Below are positions 18,501 to 27,097 of a stretch of 53,056 nt of DNA, in pieces. The notes under the pieces were generated by a model that did no database searches, was not told the DNA's origin, and saw only the letters and a program-made list of their open reading frames with translations. Both the position numbers and the translations under genes were made by a program. Position 1 is the stretch's first letter, and each line of letters starts with the position of its first letter. Source of the stretch: Lachnospiraceae bacterium (GTDB lineage Bacteria > Bacillota > Clostridia > Lachnospirales > Lachnospiraceae). The stretch covers positions 1 to 53,056 of the forward strand of contig JAJQCQ010000071.1 of the NCBI GenBank assembly GCA_021202635.1, written 5' to 3'.

Positions 18501-19208
18501 GCTACGATTACCAATGTTTCCACCGATTTCCAGCTGGACGAGGAGACCAGCCAGTCGGTTGTACAGGACAACAGCCGTGCGGTCATCGGCGGCATGATTT
18601 CGAATAAAACGGTTAAATATACAAAGACCAACAAGACAATGGCCTTTCTGACTCTGGAGGACCTGGTCGGCACCGTGGAGGTGGTCGTATTTCCACGCGA
18701 TTATGAGACCTATCATCAATACCTGACGCCGGAAAACAAGATTTTTGTGCGCGGCCGCGTCAGCTGCGAGGACGACCGGCCGAGCAAGCTGATCTGCGAG
18801 CGTGTGTGGCCGTTTGAGCAGGGACAGAATTCGGGACAATCCCCAAATATGGGAGAGGCGCCTGGTACTTTCTCCGGAGGAAACCATACACCGCTTTCGG
18901 GCAGCTATGAAAATCGTTCCAGTGGTCAGAAAAGATGGAACAATGCGGAAAAACCAAAAGGAAATGGCCGGGAACTCTGGGTGCAGTTTGCCGACAAACA
19001 GGAGTATGCGCAGAAAGAAGGACAGCTTTTCGGGGTACTCAGAGAGAGCGAAGGAGAGGACTATGTCGTGATTTATGTGCGCAGCGAGCGCGCTGTGCGC
19101 AGGCTTGGCGCAAACTGGGCAATCGACGCGAACGAAGAGCTGGTGGAAGGACTGCGCGCGGTCTTCGGTGCCGAAAACGTGAAGTTTATGGAGAAAAAGC
19201 AGAAATAA
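15540..19208 (+). CDS. dnaE: DNA polymerase III alpha subunit, DnaE type
   Basis: A 1222-residue C-family DNA polymerase. The PHP domain is at the N-terminus (FTHLHVHTEYSLLDG, ITDHGVMYG). The polymerase core includes GPGRGSAAGS and the catalytic aspartates in PDIDVDF. Further regions are the fingers (RRAMSKKKA), tandem helix-hairpin-helix (around NKRTIESLIKAGALDCFG), and an OB fold (RAVIGGMISNKTVKYTKTNKTMAFLTLEDLVG). In Firmicutes DnaE works beside PolC, mainly extending primers on the lagging strand. The C-terminal region after the OB fold has a poorly conserved linker rich in Gly/Ser/Asn. AAAGGAGCC precedes ATG 15540. Confidence 0.97.
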   Translation: MNFTHLHVHTEYSLLDGSNKITEYVRQVKALGMDSAAITDHGVMYGVIDFYRAAKAEGIRPILGCEVYVAPGSRFDRELGQSEERYHHLVLLAENNTGYQNLTKIVSKGFVEGFYYKPRIDLDVLREYHEGIIALSACLAGAVPRLLQRGMYEEAKAEARKHLEIFGEGNYFLELQDHGIPAQKLVNQQLVRMSRELGIPLVATNDVHYTYEEDASAHDILLCLQTGKKLSDENRMRYEGGQYFVKSPKQMAELFPYAPEALENTHKIAERCQVEIEFGVTKLPKFDVPSPYTSWEYLNKLCSEGLVKRYGDRAEEIRPRLDYELSVIQKMGYVDYFLIVWDFIHYAREQDIMVGPGRGSAAGSVVSYTLEITQLDPIRYNLLFERFLNPERVSMPDIDVDFCFERRQEVIDYVMRKYGKDRVVQIVTFGTMAARGVIRDVGRVMDLPYALCDSISKMVPKEQDITLDKALEMSQELRNAYETDEQVHALIDMSKRLEGLPRHTSMHAAGVVISQKRMDEYVPLSRASDGTITTQFTMTTIEELGLLKMDFLGLRTLTVIQNAVKLAEKSSGRSIDIDAIDFNDKAVYDSLATGKTDGVFQLESTGMKNFMKELKPQSLEDVIAGISLYRPGPMDFIPKYIYGKNHPGDIKYDCPQLEPILEPTYGCIVYQEQVMQIVRDLGGYTLGRSDLVRRAMSKKKASVMAKERQNFVYGNEEEGVPGCMANGIDEKTANAIFDEMTDFARYAFNKSHAAAYAVVAYQTAWLKYYYPVEFMAALMTSVIDNPGKVAEYTITCRQMGIEILPPDINTGETGFSVGVFDDLGASKESSASGEKSAGKYKIRYALSALKSIGRPVIDGIVAERENGGAFRSLQDFIERVSGNKDVNKRTIESLIKAGALDCFGNTRKQMLMGYARIMDYAAAQKKDSVSGQMSLFDLLGEEDKREFEIRLPDVGEFDKEQLLAFEKEVLGIYVSGHPLERYEDKWRATITNVSTDFQLDEETSQSVVQDNSRAVIGGMISNKTVKYTKTNKTMAFLTLEDLVGTVEVVVFPRDYETYHQYLTPENKIFVRGRVSCEDDRPSKLICERVWPFEQGQNSGQSPNMGEAPGTFSGGNHTPLSGSYENRSSGQKRWNNAEKPKGNGRELWVQFADKQEYAQKEGQLFGVLRESEGEDYVVIYVRSERAVRRLGANWAIDANEELVEGLRAVFGAENVKFMEKKQK

Positions 19209-19215
19209 TCAGGAT

Positions 19216-19248
19216 GCAAAAAAGACCGTCACAGAACGGTCTTTTTGC
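19216..19248. terminator. Bidirectional terminator between dnaE and rarD
   Basis: GCAAAAAAGACCGT, a six-base loop, then ACGGTCTTTTTGC form a stem with T runs on both strands. It lies after dnaE, and its right arm covers the last codons of the convergent rarD gene. Confidence 0.85.
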
Positions 19249-20116
19249 GTATCTGTCGCAGATGCTCCGCGACTGTGAATACAATCCCGAACCAGATGAA
19301 GCAGAACGCGGTCAGCTTATTCATATCCAGGTCTTCGTGGAAATAGAACAGCCCCATCAGAAACTGCAGGGTCGGATTGATATACATCAGAATGCCTGAT
19401 ATGTAATAAGGAATTTCCTTGACGCCAATGTTAAACAGAAGCAGCGGGATGGAGGTGACAATTCCGCAGGCCGGCAGCAGCAAAAATTCGGCTCCGGAGA
19501 GGACGCCGATGCTTCCCATTCCGGTCGAATCCGCCCAGAAGGCGAAGAGCAGCGCGAACGGTGTTATGCACAGCGTCTCCATAAAAAGCGAGGCATGCGG
19601 AGAAAGCTCCAGGTTCTTTTTCACAGCCCCATAAATGGCAAACGATCCGGAGATCAGAAGCGCAAGCGCCGGGATCGTCCCCGTGCGCGCGATCAGATAC
19701 ACCAGGCCGATGACCGCAAACAAATATGTCGTCAGCTCCATTTTGCTCGGCCTCTCCCGGAACACAAGCAGTCCGATCGCTCCGACCAGAACCGGCTCAA
19801 TAAAATAGCCCAGGCTTGCGTCCAGCACATGCCCACTGCTGACCGCGAAAATATACACGCCCCAGTTGATTGTAATCAGAACGCCGCAGACAAAGCAGGT
19901 GATAAGCTGCTTTCGATTTCGGAAAATCGGTGCGATCTCATGCCATTTTCCGGTACACGCCATAAAAATCCCCATAAATACCATCGACCAGATGATCCGC
20001 TGTGAAAGCACATAAACCGAATTTACCTCGCCCAGCAGATTCCAGAAAATTGTCAGTACGCCCCAGCAGACATACGCGGCTGCGACACCGAGCGAGCCCC
20101 ACACAGTTCTATTCAT
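19229..20116 (-). CDS. RarD/EamA-family transporter
   Basis: A 295-residue membrane protein of the drug/metabolite transporter superfamily with ten predicted membrane helices in two EamA-like halves. The RarD signature near the N-terminus is clear (WGSLGVAAAYVCWGVLTIFWNLL, then VLSQRIIWSM). Substrate is not predictable. ATG 20116 follows a G-rich ribosome binding site (AAGGGGGA); the frame is open 29 codons further without homology. An extended -10 (TGCTATACT on the minus strand, hexamer at 20174-20179) lies about 60 bases upstream. The stop lies inside the shared terminator with dnaE. Confidence 0.88.
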   Translation of the reverse strand: MNRTVWGSLGVAAAYVCWGVLTIFWNLLGEVNSVYVLSQRIIWSMVFMGIFMACTGKWHEIAPIFRNRKQLITCFVCGVLITINWGVYIFAVSSGHVLDASLGYFIEPVLVGAIGLLVFRERPSKMELTTYLFAVIGLVYLIARTGTIPALALLISGSFAIYGAVKKNLELSPHASLFMETLCITPFALLFAFWADSTGMGSIGVLSGAEFLLLPACGIVTSIPLLLFNIGVKEIPYYISGILMYINPTLQFLMGLFYFHEDLDMNKLTAFCFIWFGIVFTVAEHLRQIRKKTVL

Positions 20117-20226
20117 GCGTATCTTCCCCCTTATAAAGAGTTTTCCTTTTTTAAATAGCGACCGATGAAAGGCAGTATAGCACATATGAAAGTCTTTCGC
20201 CACCGGTCAATGGACTTTTTTTAGAA

Positions 20227-20418
20227 TCCGTGACCATTGGCGGAGATGATCAGTGGTATTTCATCGCAGTCGGCAAGGTGACGGCGGTATCACAGGTTGT
20301 AATGTATGATGGAGCGTGGTTCGTCGTGAAGGACGGTATTCTGGATACCAGCTGCAACGGAACAATCGAGTACGATGGTGCTACCTTTACGGTAGTAAAT
20401 GGGCAGCTGTACGGCTGA
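20227..20418 (+). pseudogene. Remnant of a secreted repeat protein
   Basis: About 60 codons encode aromatic/glycine repeats: QWYFIAVGKV, VVMYDGAWFVVKDGILD, then IEYDGATFTVVNGQLYG. These match the 20-residue beta-hairpin repeats at the C-terminus of many Lachnospiraceae surface proteins. There is no ribosome binding site or signal peptide; the frame runs open into the rarD promoter region. It is best read as the tail of a gene whose front was lost. It ends at TGA just before a good terminator. Confidence 0.55.
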
Positions 20419-20464
20419 GCTCATGCGGAATAAAACAGAAAATCAGATAAAGATGCGATGATAG

Positions 20465-20497
20465 AGATCCCAGGGGTGTTGGCTCCTGGGATCTTTT
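20465..20497 (+). terminator. Intrinsic terminator after gene remnant
   Basis: AGATCCCAGG and CCTGGGATCT form a 10-bp stem with a ten-base loop, followed by TTTTA. Confidence 0.8.
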
Positions 20498-20500
20498 ATG

Positions 20501-20582
20501 GTATGAAAAACGCAGAATAATTGTAAAAATAAGTATGAAAAACGCAAAATATATGCAATAATACATATGAAAAAAGAAGACG
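20501..20582 (+). repeat. 32-bp direct repeats ahead of DUF4143 ATPase
   Basis: GTATGAAAAACGCA begins at 20501 and again at 20533, and a decayed form (ATATGAAAAAAG) at 20565, so the spacing is exactly 32 bases each time. Units 1 and 2 match over roughly three quarters of their length. The array ends about 65 bases before the ATPase start and may be a binding site array or its promoter region. Confidence 0.6.
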
Positions 20583-20648
20583 TCCGCTTGCTTTTTCGGG
20601 ATAGATATGTTAGATTACAGACAGAGACAGGAAAGGAGTCAAAAATAT

Positions 20649-21989
20649 ATGGAAAGAGAGATTATGAAGCGCCTGGTCGAATGGAAAGACTCACCTGACC
20701 GCAAACCATTGTTGCTGACTGGTGTTCGGCAGTGTGGGAAAACCTATGTATGCAAGCAATTTGGCGAACAGTATTTTGATGACGTGGCTTACTATTATTT
20801 TGAGGGAAATAAGGGGTTGTCGTCTATATTTGACTACGATTTCAATATTGATAGAATTTTGGATGAGTTAGGGAATGTGATCCGTCAGAAACCAATCGTG
20901 CCAGGAAAAACGCTGATTATTTTTGATGAGATTCAGGCATGCCCCAGAGCGATTACTTCTTTAAAATATTTTTGTGAAAACAAAAGAGAACTTCATATTG
21001 TGTGTGCAGGTTCCCTTCTTGGGGTCTCGATTAAACGTGACGGTATATCCTTTCCGGTTGGCAAGGTGGAACGCCTGCATATGTATCCTTTAAATTTTTC
21101 AGAATTTCTGCGGGCGGATGGCGGACAGGCGTTTTACGATGGTGTTCAGAAATATGATTTGCGCTGTGAGTTGCCGGAATTGTATACACAGAATCTGGAG
21201 AAGAAGTTACAGTATTATTATATTGTCGGCGGGATGCCAGAGGCTGTACAGAAATGGATTGAGACACATAATTTTGAAGCGGTTGATAAAATTCAGGGAG
21301 ACATTCTGGAGGACTACGCCAGTGATTTCGCGAAATACGCTCCGATTACGGATGTGCCAAAGCTCGGATGGATATGGGACTCTATTCCCAAACAGCTGGC
21401 AAAAGAAAATAATAAATTTGTTTTTTCTCATGTAAAGGCTGGTAAAAGATCGGCTGAATTGGAAGACGCTTTGGAATGGTTGACGGATGCGGGACTTGTT
21501 TTTCGACTGGAATTGGTGTCAAATCCGGAATTGCCCTTGTCTTTTCAGGCGGACGCAATGTATTTCAAGGTTTATATGTCAGATGTGGGGTTACTTAGAA
21601 AAAAGTCTGGGGTTTCTTACCGCACTGTTTTAGAGGATTCGGATTTGTACCGGAATTTTAAGGGCGCGTTCACGGAAAACTATGTTCTGACGGAATTATT
21701 ATCTCAGGGGATTCAGCCATATTTCTGGCGCTCGGGAAATACGGCTGAGTTGGATTTCCTGTTTGAGTACGAAGAGAAGATTATCCCTGTGGAGGCGAAA
21801 GCACAGATTCAGACGAGAGCGAAGAGCTATCAGGAATATTGTAAAAAATATACACCGCCGCTTGGTTTTAAAATATCTATGAAAAATGTGGGGGATAATA
21901 AAGTCGGGCAGACGGATACCGTTAGCTTGCCCTTATACCTGATCTGGATGCTGAAAACGTATTGTAGCCAGGATTTGGAACGCAATTGA
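20649..21989 (+). CDS. AAA ATPase with DUF4143 nuclease-like domain
   Basis: A 446-residue protein of the AAA_14/DUF4143 family. Walker A is GVRQCGKT at residues 25-32, Walker B LIIFDE at 89-94, and a sensor-like GSLLGVS follows. The C-terminal DUF4143 region carries a PD-(D/E)XK-like triad, Asp369, Glu382 and Lys384 (AELDFLF...VEAKA). Such proteins are abundant and variable in gut Clostridia and archaea; their role is unknown, and mobile or defence functions are suspected. ATG 20649 has AAAGGAG ten bases upstream; the frame opens 14 codons earlier. Base composition is more AT-rich than the neighbours, which suggests acquisition. Confidence 0.85.
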   Translation: MEREIMKRLVEWKDSPDRKPLLLTGVRQCGKTYVCKQFGEQYFDDVAYYYFEGNKGLSSIFDYDFNIDRILDELGNVIRQKPIVPGKTLIIFDEIQACPRAITSLKYFCENKRELHIVCAGSLLGVSIKRDGISFPVGKVERLHMYPLNFSEFLRADGGQAFYDGVQKYDLRCELPELYTQNLEKKLQYYYIVGGMPEAVQKWIETHNFEAVDKIQGDILEDYASDFAKYAPITDVPKLGWIWDSIPKQLAKENNKFVFSHVKAGKRSAELEDALEWLTDAGLVFRLELVSNPELPLSFQADAMYFKVYMSDVGLLRKKSGVSYRTVLEDSDLYRNFKGAFTENYVLTELLSQGIQPYFWRSGNTAELDFLFEYEEKIIPVEAKAQIQTRAKSYQEYCKKYTPPLGFKISMKNVGDNKVGQTDTVSLPLYLIWMLKTYCSQDLERN

Positions 21990-22010
21990 TTTAGGGGAGG
22001 ACAATCAGAA

Positions 22011-23357
22011 ATGACATCGCGCGTACAGGATATGACGGAGGGCAGACCTCTGAAACTGATTATTCTTTTTGCGCTGCCGCTGATGGCAGGAAATGTATTT
22101 CAGCAGCTTTATACGCTTGTGGACACCATGGTGGTGGGACAGGCGCTGGGAGTGAACGCGCTGGCAGCGCTGGGAGCGGCGGACTGGCTGAACTGGATGC
22201 TGCTGGGAATGGTGCAGGGGTTTGCCCAGGGCTTTTCGATTAAAATGGCGCAGCAGTTTGGCGCCAGAGAATATACCGCTCTGAGGCGAACCGTGGCAAA
22301 TTCTGTTTTACTGGCAGCGATATCCGCGCTGGGATTGCTTTTAGGCAGTGAGCTTCTGGCAAAGCCGGTAATGATTCTTTTGCAGACGCCGGATGAGGTG
22401 ATCGGCATGTCTGTGTTCTATCTGCGGATTATTTTTGCGGGGCTCCCGGTCGTAATGGCCTATAATGTCCTGGCATCGATTCTGCGGGCTTTCGGGGATG
22501 GGCGGACGCCTCTTTACGCGATGGTGCTGGCGTCATGTATCAATGTGGCGCTGGACCTCCTTTTTGTGCTTGTCTTTGGATGGGGAATCGGCGGAGCCGC
22601 CGCCGCGACGATTATCGCGCAGGCCTGTTCCGGGCTGTTTTGCCTGCGGGCGGTTCACCGCATGGATTTTCTGGCTTTCAAAAGGGAGGATTTTCGCCCG
22701 GATGGTGCTCTTTGCCGGAATCTGATGAAGCTGGGGCTGCCGATGGCCTTTCAGAATTGTGTGATCGCGGTGGGCGGCATGATCGTCCAGTCCGTGGTGA
22801 ATGGGTTTGGCGTCTTGTTTATTGCGGGGTTCACCGCGACGAATAAGCTTTATGGTGTGCTGGAGATCGCGGCGACCTCTTTTGGGTACGCGATGGTGAC
22901 TTATGTCGGACAGAATCTGGGAGCAGGAAAGGTGCAGCGGATTCGCACGGGAATGCGCGCGGCGCTGGCTGCGGCGATCGGTGTCTCTGTGGTGATTGGG
23001 GCAGCCATGCTGCTGTTTGGGAAACCAATCTTACGGCTTTTTATTTCCGGCACAGCCGAGGAGGTATCCACGGCGCTTGCGGTTGCCTATCATTATCTGT
23101 CCATCATGAGCGTATGCCTGCCGATTCTTTATGTTTTGCATGTTACGCGTTCGGCGCTGCAGGGGATGGGAGATACGGTGCGGCCGATGGTTTCCGGAAT
23201 TGCGGAATTCGTGATGCGGACCGGGACTGCGATTCTGCTGCCGATGGCGATTGGAGAGAGCGGGATCTTCTATGCCGAGGTGCTGGCCTGGGCAGGGGCG
23301 GACGTCATACTGGTGACCAGCTACCTTACCCGAATCCGGGGACTGGGGCGCACATGA
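22011..23357 (+). CDS. MATE-family efflux transporter
   Basis: A 448-residue membrane protein with about twelve helices in two homologous bundles, typical of the DinF/NorM group that exports drugs or metabolites against Na+ or H+. The first half begins TEGRPLKLIILFALPLMAGNVFQQLYTLVDTMVVG, the standard MATE entry, and has VLASILRAFGDGRTPLYAM. The second has LGLPMAFQNCVIAVGGMIVQ and TRSALQGMGDTVRPM. TAGGGGAGGAC is upstream of the ATG. It starts 21 bases after the ATPase stop but returns to the GC-rich composition of the core genes. Confidence 0.93.
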   Translation: MTSRVQDMTEGRPLKLIILFALPLMAGNVFQQLYTLVDTMVVGQALGVNALAALGAADWLNWMLLGMVQGFAQGFSIKMAQQFGAREYTALRRTVANSVLLAAISALGLLLGSELLAKPVMILLQTPDEVIGMSVFYLRIIFAGLPVVMAYNVLASILRAFGDGRTPLYAMVLASCINVALDLLFVLVFGWGIGGAAAATIIAQACSGLFCLRAVHRMDFLAFKREDFRPDGALCRNLMKLGLPMAFQNCVIAVGGMIVQSVVNGFGVLFIAGFTATNKLYGVLEIAATSFGYAMVTYVGQNLGAGKVQRIRTGMRAALAAAIGVSVVIGAAMLLFGKPILRLFISGTAEEVSTALAVAYHYLSIMSVCLPILYVLHVTRSALQGMGDTVRPMVSGIAEFVMRTGTAILLPMAIGESGIFYAEVLAWAGADVILVTSYLTRIRGLGRT

Positions 23358-23408
23358 TGATTTCAGATTTGGCGCTGAATTTAGAACCACTTGGATTCTA
23401 AGGGTTTC

Positions 23409-23437
23409 TTGACAATCAAATGCACGTACTTTATAAT
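23409..23437 (+). promoter_or_regulatory. Perfect consensus sigma-A promoter
   Basis: TTGACA at 23409-23414 and TATAAT at 23432-23437 with a 17-base spacer, about 50 bases before the 45-residue gene. It is the best promoter match I found in the window. Confidence 0.85.
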
Positions 23438-23486
23438 AAATTCTGAAAAGTTGACTGAACATACATAGAAGAAAGGAGAGTATCGT

Positions 23487-23624
23487 ATGAATATGACCGA
23501 AGTTGCAAGAATTATTTTGGGCCTGAGGGCTGATGGATGGGATGAAAAGAAAATTAACGATTTTATGCTGTGGATTGAAACTGGAGATGAAAAATACAAA
23601 CCGAAGGATGCAGAGCAGAAATAA
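23487..23624 (+). CDS. Small conserved-looking protein, 45 residues
   Basis: ATG 23487 follows GAAAGGAGAG and encodes MNMTEVARIILGLRADGWDE, then KKINDFMLWIETGDEKYKPKDAEQK. The sequence looks like one helix-turn-helix unit (two amphipathic helices joined by a Gly-Trp turn) with a charged tail. It has a perfect promoter upstream and a terminator downstream, so it is an independent, probably well transcribed unit. I believe similar short proteins occur in related genomes, but function is unknown; a small DNA-binding or adaptor protein is possible. Confidence 0.7.
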   Translation: MNMTEVARIILGLRADGWDEKKINDFMLWIETGDEKYKPKDAEQK

Positions 23625-23630
23625 TGAAAT

Positions 23631-23653
23631 GCGGGGCTTGCCACCCCGCGTTT
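23631..23653 (+). terminator. Intrinsic terminator after small protein gene
   Basis: GCGGGG and CCCCGC form a short GC-only stem followed by GTTTGTTATT, seven bases after the stop codon. Confidence 0.7.
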
Positions 23654-23715
23654 GTTATTCCCGGGAAGCAATGAACGTTTAACCAAAACTTAAGAAAACA
23701 CGAAGCGGTTAACCC

Positions 23716-23744
23716 TTGCGGACTTCGCGTAAAATGGGTATAAT
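23716..23744 (+). promoter_or_regulatory. asnS promoter
   Basis: TTGCGG at 23716-23721 and TATAAT at 23739-23744 are 17 bases apart, about 50 bases before asnS. No T-box-like leader fits in this short interval. Confidence 0.7.
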
Positions 23745-23796
23745 CGAACAAAGTGGGGATTTATACTGATTATTAAAAACAAGGAGACCGAGAACT

Positions 23797-25191
23797 ATGG
23801 ACTATCATTTTACGACCGTAAAAGAGCTGTACCGCGACCGTGACAGCTATATGAACAAAGAGATTACTGTTGGCGGATGGGTGCGCAGCATCCGGGATTC
23901 GAAGACATTTGGATTTATTGTACTGCATGACGGTACCTTTTTTGAGACACTGCAGATTGTATATTCCGATCAGCTGCCGAATTTTGCGGAGATTTCGAAG
24001 CTGAATGTCGGCGCGGCCGTGATTGTCACCGGTACACTGGTGGCGACGCCGAATGCGAAGCAGCCGTTTGAGATTCAGGCTTCCGCCCTTGAAGTGGAGG
24101 GCACTTCGACGCCGGATTATCCGATGCAGAAGAAGCGTCATTCGATGGAGTATCTGCGGACGGTACCGCATCTGCGTCCGCGGACCAATACCTTCCAGGC
24201 GGTGTTCCGTGTACGCTCGCTGATTGCGTACGCGATTCATACCTTTTTTCAGGAGCGCGGTTTTGTTTACGTACACACACCGCTGATTACGGCGAGCGAC
24301 TGTGAGGGAGCGGGCGAGATGTTCCAGGTGACGACGCTTGACCTGAATAATCTTCCGCGGGACGACCAGGGCGCCATTGATTATACGAAGGATTTCTTCG
24401 GAACAACGACGAATCTTACCGTCAGCGGCCAACTGGATGTAGAGGCATTCGCACAGGCGTTCCGGAATGTTTATACCTTCGGTCCGACGTTCCGCGCGGA
24501 GAATTCAAATACGGCGCGCCACGCGGCGGAGTTCTGGATGATTGAGCCGGAGATCGCCTTTGCCGATCTGGATGACAATATGGCACTCGCGGAATCCATG
24601 ATTAAATTCATCATCCGCTATGTCCTGGAGAACGCACCGGAAGAGATGAAGTTCTTCAATTCCTTTGTCGATAAGGGTCTGCTGGACCGCCTGAATCATG
24701 TATTGAATTCCGAGTTCGGGCATGTCACCTACACGGAGGCGGTGGAGATTCTCGAGAAGCACAATGACAAATTTGAGTATAAGGTATCCTGGGGCTGCGA
24801 CCTGCAGACCGAGCATGAGCGCTACCTGACCGAGCAGATTTATAAGCGTCCGCTCTTTGTCACGGATTACCCGAAGGAGATTAAGGCGTTTTATATGAAG
24901 CTGAACGAGGATGGCAGGACCGTCCGTGCGATGGATTGCCTGGTACCGGGCATCGGTGAGATTATCGGCGGCAGCCAGAGAGAGGACAACCTGGAGATTC
25001 TGACCTCCCGGATCGCGGAGCTTGGTATGAAGCCGGAGGATTATGCGTATTACGTAGACCTGCGTAAATATGGCTCAACCCGCCACTCCGGATTTGGACT
25101 TGGTTTTGAGCGCTGTGTGATGTACCTGACAGGAATGTCCAACATCCGCGACGTTCTCCCCTACCCGCGGACCGTCGGAAACCTGGCGTAA
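23797..25191 (+). CDS. asnS: Asparaginyl-tRNA synthetase
   Basis: A 464-residue class IIb synthetase that charges tRNA-Asn. An N-terminal OB fold ([25 protein letters not shown]) binds the anticodon. The catalytic domain has motif 2 ([26 protein letters not shown]) and motif 3 ([15 protein letters not shown]), and ends with the AsnRS form [20 protein letters not shown] lies upstream. A response regulator gene starts 42 bases after its stop. Confidence 0.97.
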   Translation: MDYHFTTVKELYRDRDSYMNKEITVGGWVRSIRDSKTFGFIVLHDGTFFETLQIVYSDQLPNFAEISKLNVGAAVIVTGTLVATPNAKQPFEIQASALEVEGTSTPDYPMQKKRHSMEYLRTVPHLRPRTNTFQAVFRVRSLIAYAIHTFFQERGFVYVHTPLITASDCEGAGEMFQVTTLDLNNLPRDDQGAIDYTKDFFGTTTNLTVSGQLDVEAFAQAFRNVYTFGPTFRAENSNTARHAAEFWMIEPEIAFADLDDNMALAESMIKFIIRYVLENAPEEMKFFNSFVDKGLLDRLNHVLNSEFGHVTYTEAVEILEKHNDKFEYKVSWGCDLQTEHERYLTEQIYKRPLFVTDYPKEIKAFYMKLNEDGRTVRAMDCLVPGIGEIIGGSQREDNLEILTSRIAELGMKPEDYAYYVDLRKYGSTRHSGFGLGFERCVMYLTGMSNIRDVLPYPRTVGNLA

Positions 25192-25233
25192 AAGCGTAAG
25201 CGTCGTCAATGGAATAACAAGTAAGAGGATGGC

Positions 25234-25929
25234 ATGAGCAAGATTCTGGTTTTAGACAATGAAAAAGAGATCGCGGATGTAATCGGCCTCTACCTGCGCA
25301 ACGAGGGCTACGAGGTAGAGCTGGCTTATTCCGGGCGGGAGGCGCTGCGTAAAGTGGAGCAGTCCCCGCCTGATCTGGCGCTGCTGGATGTGATGCTCCC
25401 GGATATTGACGGATTTCGTGTCCTGCAGAAGATTCGGGAGAATTATAAATTCCCGGTGATTATGCTGACAACAAAGACGGAATACACGGATAAGATCACG
25501 GGTCTTACGCTGGGGGCGGATGATTATATTCCGAAGCCGTTTAACCCGCTGGAGATGGTGGCACGCGTGAAGGCGCAGCTTCGCCGCTATACAAAGTATA
25601 ATGGCGGCGGGGAGCAGGCGTCGGACAATGTCATTGATTTTTCCGGCCTGCTGCTGAACCGGGATACGCATGAGTGCTTTTTCAATGAGCGCGCGCTTAC
25701 GCTGACGCCGATTGAGTTCGACATTCTCTGGCTTTTGTGTGAGAATCGCGGGAAGGTGATCAGCTCGGAGCAGCTGTTTGAGCAGATCTGGAAGGAAAAA
25801 TACTTTAAAAACAGCAACAATACGGTGATGGTACATATTCGCCATCTGCGCGAGAAGATGGGCGACGGCACCCGAAAAAGTGATTTCATAAAGACGGTCT
25901 GGGGAGTGGGTTACAAGATTGAAAAATAA
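25234..25929 (+). CDS. OmpR/PhoB-type response regulator (VanR-like)
   Basis: A 231-residue regulator. The receiver domain has the acidic pair near the N-terminus, the phosphoacceptor Asp52 in LALLDVMLPDIDG, Thr in MLTTKTEY and Lys in PKPFNPLEM. The C-terminal winged helix recognises DNA (TLTPIEFDILWLLCENRGKVISSEQLFEQIW, then TVMVHIRHLREKMG). The histidine kinase gene overlaps its 3' end by 11 bases. The closest general resemblance is VanR and related envelope-stress regulators; no resistance genes (vanH/A/X types) are present here, so this is not a vancomycin cluster. Confidence 0.93.
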   Translation: MSKILVLDNEKEIADVIGLYLRNEGYEVELAYSGREALRKVEQSPPDLALLDVMLPDIDGFRVLQKIRENYKFPVIMLTTKTEYTDKITGLTLGADDYIPKPFNPLEMVARVKAQLRRYTKYNGGGEQASDNVIDFSGLLLNRDTHECFFNERALTLTPIEFDILWLLCENRGKVISSEQLFEQIWKEKYFKNSNNTVMVHIRHLREKMGDGTRKSDFIKTVWGVGYKIEK

Positions 25930-27097
25930 ATATGGAAAATTAACACGAAAAATCATTCTTTTTGCGATTTTGATCAGTATATTGATCGTCGCGGCTGGCT
26001 ATGGTTTTCTGACGTTCCTGACGGATGGCGCTTTGCAGGAGATTTTTCAGAAAGGGATTGTCCACATTCTGCAGAGCCTTGGGTTTTCAGCGGAGCGCGC
26101 AGCGGCGGGGTATAACCGGCTGTTTGTAGAAGGAAAGCTGCTGTTTGTCTTTGCGGGCTTCTTTGTTCTGTTCCTGCTGTTCTTTCTTCTGACCGTTCGG
26201 AAAATAAACCGCTACCTCAGCCGGATCGACGATGCACTGGAAGGCATCCTTGCGGACTCGCCCGAGCCGATTGTGCTTCCATCGGAGCTGGAGCCGATGG
26301 CGGAGCAGCTGAACGCGCTGCAGCATAAGCTTTTGTACCGGACACAGCAGGCGGCCCAGAGCGAACAGCGCAAGAACGAGCTGGTGGTTTGCCTGGCACA
26401 TGACCTGAAGACGCCGCTTACTTCGGTGACCGCGTACCTGACCATGCTGAATGAACATCCGGAGATGTCAGCAGAGGAACGCGCGAAGTACACGCGGGTT
26501 ACACTGGAAAAAGCGATCCGCCTGGAAGAATTGCTCAACGAGTTTTTTGAGATTACCAGGTTTAACGCGCAGGATATTGTGCTGGAGAAGCGGGAGATCA
26601 ATCTTTCCATCATGCTGGAGCAGCTGGAGGATGAAAATGTCGGTCTTCTGAATAAAAAGAATATGACCTGCGTCGTAGATGTGCAGGAAGGGCTGCTTAT
26701 GCGGGGAGACCCGGAACAGCTGGCGCGCGTTTTCGATAATCTTCTGAAAAATGCGGCGGCTTACGGAAATGCGGGATCGCAGATCCTGATTCAGGCCCGC
26801 GGCGGCAGGGACGGGATTACCATTGTCTTTACGAATGAGGGCCCGCAGATTCCACAGAAAAAACTGGAGATGATTTTTGAAAAATTCTATCGTGTAGACG
26901 ATGGACGCTCCAGCAAGACCGGAGGTGCCGGATTGGGACTTGCGATTGCAAAACAGATTGTAGAGCTGCACGGCGGGGTGATTTCGGCAGTCAGCGACAG
27001 CAAAAACACACGTTTTATAGTGAATATGCCCGCAGAGATGAGGGCTGCGGAGGGGGAAAACAATGGCACGAAAGGATGGAAGAGGCGGAAACAGTAG
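25919..27097 (+). CDS. Sensor histidine kinase (VanS-like)
   Basis: A 392-residue membrane kinase. Two membrane helices (about 11-33 and 74-93) enclose a short 40-residue external loop, then a HAMP-like linker. The H box is LAHDLKTPLTSV with phosphorylated His161, the N box is FDNLLKNAAAYG and the G box GGAGLGLAIAKQIVELHGG. The start is TTG at 25919, inside the regulator gene, with GGGGAG upstream; no in-frame ATG is available before the first membrane helix. The small external loop suggests sensing within the membrane or through a partner. Its 3' end overlaps the sortase gene by 35 bases, so the three genes are translationally linked. Confidence 0.9.
   Translation: MKNKYGKLTRKIILFAILISILIVAAGYGFLTFLTDGALQEIFQKGIVHILQSLGFSAERAAAGYNRLFVEGKLLFVFAGFFVLFLLFFLLTVRKINRYLSRIDDALEGILADSPEPIVLPSELEPMAEQLNALQHKLLYRTQQAAQSEQRKNELVVCLAHDLKTPLTSVTAYLTMLNEHPEMSAEERAKYTRVTLEKAIRLEELLNEFFEITRFNAQDIVLEKREINLSIMLEQLEDENVGLLNKKNMTCVVDVQEGLLMRGDPEQLARVFDNLLKNAAAYGNAGSQILIQARGGRDGITIVFTNEGPQIPQKKLEMIFEKFYRVDDGRSSKTGGAGLGLAIAKQIVELHGGVISAVSDSKNTRFIVNMPAEMRAAEGENNGTKGWKRRKQ

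Noticed and set aside
25234-27097. Vancomycin resistance cluster
   Set aside because: Only VanR/VanS-like regulators are present; no ligase, dehydrogenase or dipeptidase genes adjoin them.
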